10,722 nucleotides of DNA from contig JBPBQT010000513.1 of NCBI GenBank assembly GCA_050955065.1, positions 1-10,722 on the forward strand, in the 5' to 3' direction. Of the stretch, positions 1 through 6,377 are shown in pieces; position 1 is the stretch's first letter; each line of letters starts with the position of its first letter. The stretch comes from Robbsia sp050955065. Lineage in GTDB: Bacteria; Pseudomonadota; Gammaproteobacteria; Burkholderiales; Burkholderiaceae. The position numbers and the translations under genes are program-made. Under the pieces are notes generated by a model. It was not told where the DNA came from. It searched no databases and was given only the letters and a program-made list of their open reading frames with translations.

Positions 1-1089
1 AGCAGCGTCTCGCTCTACGGCGTCCTCGATACCGCGCTGACGTACGTGCATAACGCCGATGGCAATCAGAAACTGTTCGGCATGAACAGCGGTAACCTGC
101 AGGGATCGCGTTGGGGCCTGAAGGGAACGGAAGATCTGGGAGGCGGTCTGAGCGCGGTGTTCCAGTTGGAGAATGGCTTCGATTCGACCAGGGGTACGCT
201 GGGCCAGGGCGGACGCGAGTTCGGTCGTCAGGCTTTCGTCGGTCTGTCGAGCACGACGGCCGGTACGGTCACGCTGGGCCGGCAATACGATCCGCTGATC
301 GATTTGATCCAGGGCATGACGGCGGATAATTACTTCGGCAGCGTGTTCGCGACCGCAGGCGACGTCGACAACTACGACAACAGCTTCCGCGTCAACAACG
401 CGGTGAAGTACACGTCGCCGGTCTGGTCGGGTCTGCAGTTCGAAGTGATGTATTCGTTCGGCAACCTGACGGGCAGCACTGGCTCGGAGAACACCTACTC
501 GGGCGCCGTGGCCTACAACAATGGTCCGATCGGTTTGTCCGCGGGCTATATCAAGATGACGAACAGTCCGGCCTCGGCCACGCCTGCGGGACGCACGACG
601 TGGACCAGTTCGTCGGACGGTACATTCGATGGCCCGGTCAATTCGGGTTACGCGACCGCCCATTCGATCGGCATCGCACGCGCGGCGGGACAATACGTGA
701 TCGGCGCCTTCACGATGGGCGCCAGCTACAGCAACGCACAGTACAAGCCCGATGGTTCGTCGGTCTTCACGACGTCCGAGAAGTACAACACCGGGCAGGC
801 TTTCCTGAACTATCAGGCTACCCCGGCGATGCTGCTGGGCGCAGGGTACAGCTACACGAAGTCGAGCGGCGACACGTCGGCGAAGTACCATCAGGTCTCC
901 ATCGGCGCGGATTACAGCCTGTCGAAGCGCACCGACATCTATATCGTCGGCGCGTACCAGCACGCAAGCGGCGAAACGGGCGACGGCGCCGGCGGCACGA
1001 CGGCTGCGCAGGCATCGATCGGTTCGTACGGCTACGCCGGCACGAGCACCCAGGAAATGGTCAACATCGGCGTCCGTCACAAGTTCTAA
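1..1089 (+). CDS. Gram-negative general porin, 5'-truncated by the window edge
   Basis: The reading frame is open from base 1 and ends with TAA at 1087-1089, giving 362 visible residues. The first residues (SSVSLYGVLDTALTY) match the start of the mature chain of Burkholderia/Neisseria-type porins, where the mature protein usually begins just after AQ. The missing part is therefore about the signal peptide alone. The protein is rich in Gly, Ser, Tyr and alternating polar/hydrophobic stretches, as expected for a 16-strand beta barrel, and has the family signature GSRWGLKGTEDLGGGLSAVF near residues 36-55. It ends in GVRHKF; the terminal Phe is the usual outer-membrane assembly (BAM) signal. Role by family: trimeric diffusion channel for small hydrophilic solutes. 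An internal GTG at 46 is not the start. Substrate preference cannot be read from sequence. No partner gene is evident; a strong terminator follows 38 nt after the stop. Confidence 0.95.
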   Translation, partial: SSVSLYGVLDTALTYVHNADGNQKLFGMNSGNLQGSRWGLKGTEDLGGGLSAVFQLENGFDSTRGTLGQGGREFGRQAFVGLSSTTAGTVTLGRQYDPLIDLIQGMTADNYFGSVFATAGDVDNYDNSFRVNNAVKYTSPVWSGLQFEVMYSFGNLTGSTGSENTYSGAVAYNNGPIGLSAGYIKMTNSPASATPAGRTTWTSSSDGTFDGPVNSGYATAHSIGIARAAGQYVIGAFTMGASYSNAQYKPDGSSVFTTSEKYNTGQAFLNYQATPAMLLGAGYSYTKSSGDTSAKYHQVSIGADYSLSKRTDIYIVGAYQHASGETGDGAGGTTAAQASIGSYGYAGTSTQEMVNIGVRHKF

Positions 1090-1127
1090 GACCGGCGACC
1101 GATGGTTGTCAACTGACGTCTGATGGA

Positions 1128-1166
1128 AAAAGCCCGCCCGATCCGGAAAGGATCGGGCGGGCTTTT
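1128..1166. terminator. Bidirectional intrinsic terminator between porin and ligD
   Basis: Two perfectly complementary 17-nt arms (AAAAGCCCGCCCGATCC at 1128-1144 and its reverse complement at 1150-1166) flank a 5-nt loop GGAAA. The GC-rich stem is bordered by A on the left and T on the right, so on either strand the transcript ends in a short U run. It lies between the porin stop (1089) and the ligD stop (1193), two convergent genes, so it can serve both. Confidence 0.92.
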
Positions 1167-1192
1167 GACGTCGGCCGACGGCGTGCCTTCAG

Positions 1193-3751
1193 CTAGCGTC
1201 GTTTCAGACGATCCCGCATCTCCGGCGTGATGGTTTGCCGAACGGTCGCATAGTCGGCCCACGGGTCCTCGGTCTGCCGTTCCAGACGCGCGGGCAGATC
1301 CTGGATCGTCCACCGGTCCGCGCGCTGCAGGCCGGCGACCTCGTCGCGGCCCACCGGCACCGAGACTCCCATGCCTGCACGCGCGCGCGCCGCGAACGGC
1401 GCGATCGTGGTCGCGCCTTGCCCGTTGCGCAGGTAGTCGACGAAAATCCGTCCCACCCGGTTCTTCGGTCCCGACACTGCAACGAAACGCTCCGGCAGCA
1501 GGCGGGCGAGGTGTTTCACGATCGCCTGGCTGGATGCCTTGACCTCGTTCCAGGTGTCGTGGGGCGTCAGCGGCACGACGATATGCATGCCCTTGCCGCC
1601 GCTGGTCTTGACGAAGGAGCGCAGACCCAGCTCGTCGAGCACGGTCAGTGTGAGCCGGGTTGCCTCCACCATGCTTTTCCAGGGAAGGGCGGGATCGGGA
1701 TCGAGATCGAGCACGAAGCGGTCCGGCCGGTCGAGTCCTGCCAGCGTGGCGTTCCAGGTATGAAATTCGATGACATTCATCTGGACGGCACCGATCAGTG
1801 CCTCGGGCTGATCGATCACCATCATCGGCTGACCGGTCAACGTCTTGTCGATCGACGTCACGCCGGGTATCGCGAGTTTGTCGGCGCTTTTCTGGAAGAA
1901 CAGTTCACCGTCGACGCCGTCCGGTGCCCGCACCAGCGCGACCGGACGTTCGCGCAGATGCGGCAGCAGCCAGCCGGCCACCCGCGCGTAGTATTCGGCG
2001 AGTGCCATTTTGGTGATGCCGGTCGACGGATCGATGACCCGGTCCGGGTGGGTGATGCGCGGCGGCGCGACGGCGGTCCCGGGTGACGCGCCGGCCAGGC
2101 GCGAGGGGACCTTGCGCGACGCCCGCGGCGTCTTGGGCGGGGACGGCGGTTCCGTCGTGGGTGCCCGAGGCTGCTCCGCGACGATAGCGTGCGCCGCCTT
2201 GTCGTCGCGCAGGCCATGAAACACCGCGTGCCGGACCCGTCCGTCCCGGGTCATGCCGGCGTAGGCGATTTCCGCGACCAGTTCCGGACGGACCCAGTGC
2301 GCCGTTCGCGCGCCGGCGCCGGTTGGCGGATTCTGCATGGGCGTGCGGCGGATCTCCCGTGCCTGGAGCTGCGCCGCCAGACTCTGCAATGTCGCGTGGC
2401 TGAAGCCCGTTCCGACCCTGCCGGCGTAACGCAATGCCCCGCTCCCGGCATCGTGCAGCGCGAGCAGCAGCGCCCCGAACCCCTCGCGGCCGCCGTTGGG
2501 GCCGGTGTAGCCGGCAATCACGAACTCCTGGCGCTGCCGGCACTTGAGCTTGATCCAGTCGGTACTGCGACGGGAGACATAGGGACTTCCCGCGCGTTTG
2601 CCGATCAGGCCCTCGAGCTTCAGACGACGGGCGCTGGCGAGCATGTCCGCGCCAGACGCGGCGAAGTCTTCCGAGAAGCGAATGGCTGCGCCATCGCGCG
2701 TGCCGCGCGCCTGCAGCAGCGTCGCGAGCGCCGCGCGCCGGTCTTCGAGCGCGACGGCGCGCAGGTCCTCGCCATCGAGGAAGGGCAGGTCGAACAGGTA
2801 ATACACGATGGCGTCGCTGCCGCCGGCATCGAATGCGTTCTGCAACGCCTGGAAACTGGGCAGACCGTCCTTGCCGAGGACGACCACCTCGCCGTCGAGC
2901 CAGCCCGATGTCAGACGCAGGGCCGCCAGCGCGGCCTTCTGGCGCGGCATGCGGGCCGTCCAGTCATGCCCGTTGCGGGAGTAGAGGCGGATATCGTCGG
3001 CGTCGATGCGAGCCAGGATGCGGTAGCCGTCGAATTTGATCTCGTAACGCCAGTCGCCCGCGGGCACCGCGTCGGCGTCCACCAGGGTGGCCAGTTCCGG
3101 GCTCAGATGCGCGGGCAGACGCCCGGGGCGCGAGACGGTGTCGTTGCCGTCGCCATCGCCACCCTTGCCGAGAACGCTGCCCGGCAGTGCCGCCAGCACG
3201 TCGTAATCGGCCTGCGCCCGGGCGGCGGCGTCGTTCGATTTGATCAGGAACCACTGCTCGCGCTTGCCCGGCAGATGGGTGCGTACCAGATGCCAGGCAC
3301 CCTGGAGCTTGTCGCCACGCAGCGTGAAGCTCAGTCGTCCCCGGGCATAATCGGCGGCGGGATCGCCCTCGGGAAGCCAGGCGCCGCGGTCCCAGACGAT
3401 GACGTCGCCCGCGCCGTAATGACCGGCGGGAATATGACCCTCGAAGAGCGCGTAGTCGAGGGGATGGTCCTCGACGTGCACCGCCAGGCGTTTGACCTTC
3501 GGGTCCAGCGAAGGTCCCTTGGGAACGGCCCAGCTTTTCAGGGCGCCGTCGAGTTCCAGGCGAAAGTCGTAATGCAGGTGGCTGGCATCGTGTTTCTGGA
3601 TGCAGAATTGCCGCTCGGACAGGGCCGGCGCCTGCGCTTCCTTTGGCGTGCTTCCCTGGCGTCGGGCATGCGCGGGCCGTGCCGTTCCGGAAGGCTCCGG
3701 TGTGGCGTCGAAATCCCGCTTGTGGTGGTATTCGTCAAGCGATCGGGTCAT
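1193..3751 (-). CDS. ligD: DNA ligase D (NHEJ phosphoesterase-ligase-polymerase)
   Basis: 852 residues carrying all three LigD activities in the Pseudomonas order. (i) 3'-phosphoesterase, about residues 45-190: H54, H60, D62, R64, H96 and Y100 fall where the catalytic set of P. aeruginosa LigD lies, with a constant offset of 12. (ii) ATP-dependent ligase, about 220-525: motif I KFDG with nucleophile K239, SRNG 258-261, DGEVV 286-290, EGLIGKR 380-386, and K401/K403 in the last motif. (iii) Primase-type polymerase, about 565-850: H664, D682 and D684 (DLDPD), S717, H723 and D772, offset 13 from P. aeruginosa. A Pro/Ser/Thr-rich linker (about 527-565) separates ligase and polymerase. All catalytic residues are present, so the enzyme should be active. 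Known role: with Ku, it processes, fills and seals double-strand breaks. The start is fixed by AGGAAGGA 5 nt upstream of ATG. It follows a tetR gene by 12 nt and is probably co-transcribed. No ku is in the window. Confidence 0.97.
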   Translation of the reverse strand: MTRSLDEYHHKRDFDATPEPSGTARPAHARRQGSTPKEAQAPALSERQFCIQKHDASHLHYDFRLELDGALKSWAVPKGPSLDPKVKRLAVHVEDHPLDYALFEGHIPAGHYGAGDVIVWDRGAWLPEGDPAADYARGRLSFTLRGDKLQGAWHLVRTHLPGKREQWFLIKSNDAAARAQADYDVLAALPGSVLGKGGDGDGNDTVSRPGRLPAHLSPELATLVDADAVPAGDWRYEIKFDGYRILARIDADDIRLYSRNGHDWTARMPRQKAALAALRLTSGWLDGEVVVLGKDGLPSFQALQNAFDAGGSDAIVYYLFDLPFLDGEDLRAVALEDRRAALATLLQARGTRDGAAIRFSEDFAASGADMLASARRLKLEGLIGKRAGSPYVSRRSTDWIKLKCRQRQEFVIAGYTGPNGGREGFGALLLALHDAGSGALRYAGRVGTGFSHATLQSLAAQLQAREIRRTPMQNPPTGAGARTAHWVRPELVAEIAYAGMTRDGRVRHAVFHGLRDDKAAHAIVAEQPRAPTTEPPSPPKTPRASRKVPSRLAGASPGTAVAPPRITHPDRVIDPSTGITKMALAEYYARVAGWLLPHLRERPVALVRAPDGVDGELFFQKSADKLAIPGVTSIDKTLTGQPMMVIDQPEALIGAVQMNVIEFHTWNATLAGLDRPDRFVLDLDPDPALPWKSMVEATRLTLTVLDELGLRSFVKTSGGKGMHIVVPLTPHDTWNEVKASSQAIVKHLARLLPERFVAVSGPKNRVGRIFVDYLRNGQGATTIAPFAARARAGMGVSVPVGRDEVAGLQRADRWTIQDLPARLERQTEDPWADYATVRQTITPEMRDRLKRR

Positions 3752-3756
3752 GTGCG

Positions 3757-3764
3757 TCCTTCCT
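3757..3764 (-). promoter_or_regulatory. Strong Shine-Dalgarno of ligD overlapping the tetR stop
   Basis: Read on the minus strand, the tetR stop TGA runs straight into AGGAAGGA, sharing its final A, 5 nt before the ligD ATG. This fixes the ligD start and suggests translational coupling, with ribosomes ending tetR able to reload on ligD. Confidence 0.8.
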
Positions 3765-4573
3765 CAAGGTTCGAGATAGGCCGCGACGAGCTGGGCCGCA
3801 ATCGTGCCCGAGAGCGCCGACGCGGGCAGCGTATCGCCCAGCCCCAGCGGCAGCGTCCTGGCGATCTCGCGCAGGGTCAGGGTATCGGACAGAGCGGCGA
3901 GAAGGGCCGCGGACCGCGCCGCCAGCGTGTCGTGATCGGTGCGTCCCAGGGTCGCGCATTCGATGATGGCGCCGAACCGGATCAGCACGCCTTGTACGGA
4001 CATGTGGGGGCGCAGCAGCAGCGTCGCCAGCATGTTGCCCGTGTTCTGATTGCCGATGGTGCCGGGAAACGCATTGAAGAACAGCCGCGCGTGCCACAGG
4101 GCGTCCGTCGCGTCCAGCGTGGGCACGCTGCGAACGAATGCCGCGTCGAACGCCTGGCTGACCGGCTTGAACTGCATGGCCATGAAGCGGCGGACCACGG
4201 GAGCGGGATCGGATGCGGTGCGCATGTGGAAGGCGATACGGTGCGCGCCCTGGGCCGGACGCATCAATTCCCGCATCAGCGGCAGCATGATGGCCGCGAG
4301 CACGTGCATCGGGTGGAACTGCGCCGCGCATGCGTGCTCGAGATGCCGCAACAGGCCCAGCCGCTCGTCGTTGAGGGGTTCGATCGATCGCAGAAGCATG
4401 GCGTGCGCCAGCGCTTCCTTGTTGCCGAAGTGATAATTTATGGCCGCCAGGTTGACGCCCGCCCGTTCGGTGATCACGCGCAGCGTGAGGGCTTCCATGC
4501 CGTCCTCGCCGTAGATGATCTCCGCGGCATCGAGAATCTTGTTTTTCGTCGCCAAAGGATCCCTGGATGCCAT
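3764..4573 (-). CDS. TetR/AcrR-family transcriptional regulator
   Basis: 269 residues from the ATG at 4571-4573. The N-terminal TetR DNA-binding domain spans about residues 10-55: a first helix NKILDAAEIIYGEDGMEALT, then a helix-turn-helix running from LRVITERAGV (31-40) through NLAAINYHFGNKEAL (41-55), the classic YHFGNKEAL end of the recognition helix. The remaining ~210 residues are helical and hydrophobic, as in the ligand-binding/dimerisation part, but I recognise no specific subfamily and cannot name an effector. The frame stays open upstream to a TTG at 4615, giving 14 more residues, but ATG 4573 has the sequence GGAAGG 8 nt upstream and fits the family N-terminus better. It is divergent from the hydratase gene (205-bp gap) and 12 nt upstream of ligD. 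By the usual TetR pattern it would repress itself, hence ligD, and the divergent genes; that is inference. Confidence 0.9.
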   Translation of the reverse strand: MASRDPLATKNKILDAAEIIYGEDGMEALTLRVITERAGVNLAAINYHFGNKEALAHAMLLRSIEPLNDERLGLLRHLEHACAAQFHPMHVLAAIMLPLMRELMRPAQGAHRIAFHMRTASDPAPVVRRFMAMQFKPVSQAFDAAFVRSVPTLDATDALWHARLFFNAFPGTIGNQNTGNMLATLLLRPHMSVQGVLIRFGAIIECATLGRTDHDTLAARSAALLAALSDTLTLREIARTLPLGLGDTLPASALSGTIAAQLVAAYLEP

Positions 4574-4581
4574 GTCTTTCA

Positions 4582-4587
4582 CCTTCC
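4582..4587 (-). promoter_or_regulatory. Ribosome binding site deciding the tetR start
   Basis: GGAAGG on the minus strand, 8 nt before ATG 4573. No comparable site precedes the upstream TTG at 4615, so the shorter protein is preferred. Confidence 0.65.
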
Positions 4588-4726
4588 AAGCAAGCGTTTG
4601 GGGGATATGCAGCAAATCGTATTCCCGAGGAAAAGCCCTGTCATGGCGTCGACAACCGAATGGCCCGCTGCGAAATTCCTGGCGCGCGCGATTCCGGCGA
4701 GCGAAAATGACGCGCTGTACGTGCGA

Positions 4727-4743
4727 TCCCTCGACCCGAGGGA
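4727..4743. promoter_or_regulatory. Candidate TetR operator: 7-3-7 inverted repeat
   Basis: TCCCTCG ACC CGAGGGA is a perfect inverted repeat with 7-bp arms and a 3-bp spacer, 35 bp before the hydratase ATG in the tetR/hydratase divergent region. The size and location suit a TetR dimer. The heptamer CCCGAGG inside it (4735-4741) occurs again at 4624-4630, within the smaller inverted repeat TTCC CGA GGAA (4622-4632), 49 bp upstream of the tetR start. Binding is inferred; the repeats are seen directly. It could also act as an RNA hairpin in the hydratase leader. Confidence 0.5.
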
Positions 4744-4778
4744 CTTCAGGCGTCTTTCCCTATCTACTTGAGCGGCCC

Positions 4779-5549
4779 ATGACAATCAGTACGGAGCACG
4801 ATGCTTTCGCAAAACGGCTGGCCCGGGCACGCGGCGGCGCGGGTTTGCTCGATGCGGCGGCGACGGTGCAGCCCCGGAACGAAGACGAGGCCTTCGCGAT
4901 TCAGCATGCAACGCTCGACGGCGCGCTGATCGGCGGCTGGAAGATCGGCGCGAAAACCGCCACCGAGCGCCCGACGGGCGCGCCCTTGCCGGCAAGCGGC
5001 ATTCATCGCAGCGGCGCCACGCTGGCGCGCGCGGCGTACTGGCCCTGCGGGCTCGAACTCGAGGTGGCGTTTCGCTTCGGCCGGGTCTTCGCGCCCCAGC
5101 CCGCGGGCTACGACGACGACGAGGTCTTCGCCGCGGTGGCGCAGATGTGCGCAACCGTCGAGATCGTCGGCAGCCGCTTCGCGGCCTGGCCCGGGGTCGA
5201 CCGTCTGACGGGCCTGGCCGATCTGCAGAACCATGGCGCGCTGGTGGTGGGCGAGGCTTCCCCCTACCGCGTGGATTTCCCTTTCCTGTCGCCGAAGATG
5301 CGGTTCCTGATGGACGATCACGATATCGTGGCCGATACGGTCGGCGGCAAGCCGGCGAATACGGTCGGCGACCCGCGCCGCGCGCTGCCGTGGTTCGTCG
5401 ATCACTGCACCCGCCACCTGGGCATCCCGGTCACGCCCGACATGATCGTGACGGCGGGGTCGTACACGGGTCTGTACCTGCCGAAGAGCGGCGGCAGCGT
5501 GCGTGCGGAAATCGAAGGGCTCGCGCCCGTCACTTTCGAACTGGTCTAG
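4779..5549 (+). CDS. 2-keto-4-pentenoate hydratase-like protein (FAH superfamily)
   Basis: 256 residues, the usual size of the MhpD/XylJ/DmpE hydratase group (about 260). Visible family features: GWKIGAK at 53-59, aligned with the GxKxG segment carrying a conserved Lys (K55 here); GLELEVAF at 91-98 with E93 and E95, and E128 in ATVEIVGSR, the expected Glu ligands for Mg2+/Mn2+; DLQNHGALVVG at 148-158; and the C-terminal GSYTGLYLPKSGGSV (227-241). Family reaction: hydration of 2-hydroxypenta-2,4-dienoate to 4-hydroxy-2-oxovalerate in meta-cleavage pathways of aromatics, or decarboxylation in close relatives. No aldolase, dehydrogenase or dioxygenase gene accompanies it, so the true substrate is open. 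The frame continues upstream into tetR, but family similarity starts at ATG 4779; its ribosome site (TTGAGCGG) is weak. It directly abuts the next gene. Confidence 0.85.
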   Translation: MTISTEHDAFAKRLARARGGAGLLDAAATVQPRNEDEAFAIQHATLDGALIGGWKIGAKTATERPTGAPLPASGIHRSGATLARAAYWPCGLELEVAFRFGRVFAPQPAGYDDDEVFAAVAQMCATVEIVGSRFAAWPGVDRLTGLADLQNHGALVVGEASPYRVDFPFLSPKMRFLMDDHDIVADTVGGKPANTVGDPRRALPWFVDHCTRHLGIPVTPDMIVTAGSYTGLYLPKSGGSVRAEIEGLAPVTFELV

Positions 5550-6290
5550 ATGACGTTTTCCACGCGACGCCTGGCGGGCGTTCTTTGTATCGCTTTCCTA
5601 TACGGCAGCGGGACGGGCAACGCGGCGCCGGTATCCGTCGATCCTTCTCCCCCGGCAGTTTCGGCGGCGCCCGCAGCCCCGGCGATATCGGCGGTCCCGG
5701 CATCGGCCGTCCCGACGGCGACCGTCCCGCCCGGCACCGATGCGGCCGTCGACGTCGCGACCCTGATCCTGGTGCGTCATGGAGAAAAGCCCATACGCGG
5801 CCTCGGCCAGCTCTCCTGTCAGGGATTGAATCGCGCACTGGCGCTGCCCTATGTCATCGAGGCGCGCTACGGCCGGCCCGACCTGATCGTGGCCCCCAAC
5901 CCGGCACGCCAGAAACACGACCTCGGCATTGCCTACGACTATGTCCGCCCCCTCGCCACGGTCGAGCCCACGGCGATTTACTTCGGTCTTCCGGTCAGTT
6001 CGGCGCTGGGCTTTGCCGACGTGGACGAACTGCGTGCCATGCTGCTCGCGCCCGCGTACCGTCGCAGTACGGTGCTGGTGGCGGGGGAGCACCGGATCAT
6101 CGAAACACTGGCGCGCCGTCTGGTCGTCGACGCCGGCGGCGCGGCGAGCAGCGTGCCGCGCTGGAACAGTGCCGACTATGACAGCATCTATACGCTGCAC
6201 ATCGTGCGTCGCGCAGGCCGCGTCGACGTCCTGTTCGATGTCGGCCGCGAAGGACTGGACGGGCGCGCGACCCGCTGCCCCGGACCGTGA
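5550..6290 (+). CDS. Exported histidine-phosphatase-like protein
   Basis: 246 residues. A signal peptide is visible: RR at 6-7, hydrophobic 8-18, likely cleavage near GNAA (23-26). An Ala/Pro/Val/Ser-rich linker follows (about 26-68). The catalytic-type domain begins at TLILVRHGEKP, with the phosphohistidine-forming RHG at 76-78. R120 in PNPARQ and H181 in VLVAGEHR are likely counterparts of the second Arg and second His of the phosphoglycerate-mutase-like fold. So the core is complete but placed in the periplasm; the substrate is unknown. The ATG follows the hydratase TAG with no gap (TAG|ATG) and has no Shine-Dalgarno of its own, so translation probably depends on coupling to the hydratase. 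The domain is short (about 175 residues) and the C-terminal strand-rich part (210-232) looks intact. Confidence 0.8.
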   Translation: MTFSTRRLAGVLCIAFLYGSGTGNAAPVSVDPSPPAVSAAPAAPAISAVPASAVPTATVPPGTDAAVDVATLILVRHGEKPIRGLGQLSCQGLNRALALPYVIEARYGRPDLIVAPNPARQKHDLGIAYDYVRPLATVEPTAIYFGLPVSSALGFADVDELRAMLLAPAYRRSTVLVAGEHRIIETLARRLVVDAGGAASSVPRWNSADYDSIYTLHIVRRAGRVDVLFDVGREGLDGRATRCPGP

Positions 6291-6377
6291 GGCCGGCGGC
6301 ATAAAGTCTGTGAACTATCAGCCACCACGCGGGCGCGGGGCGATTCGGCACCATGACGCGACATAACTGGTGTACCC

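Noticed and set aside
2189..4771. An 860-codon open frame on the plus strand, antisense to ligD and tetR
   Set aside because: The minus strand carries two genes with all catalytic and HTH motifs. The antisense product is Arg/Gln/Gly/Val-rich with no recognisable domain, as is common opposite high-GC genes.
4515..4778. N-terminal extension of the hydratase from ATG 4515
   Set aside because: It would overlap the tetR coding start and add 88 residues not seen in the family; family similarity begins at ATG 4779.
5550..5590. Lipoprotein signal (Cys13) in the phosphatase N-terminus
   Set aside because: The residues before Cys13 are G-V-L; a lipobox needs Gly, Ala or Ser just before the Cys. A standard signal peptidase I site near NAA fits better.
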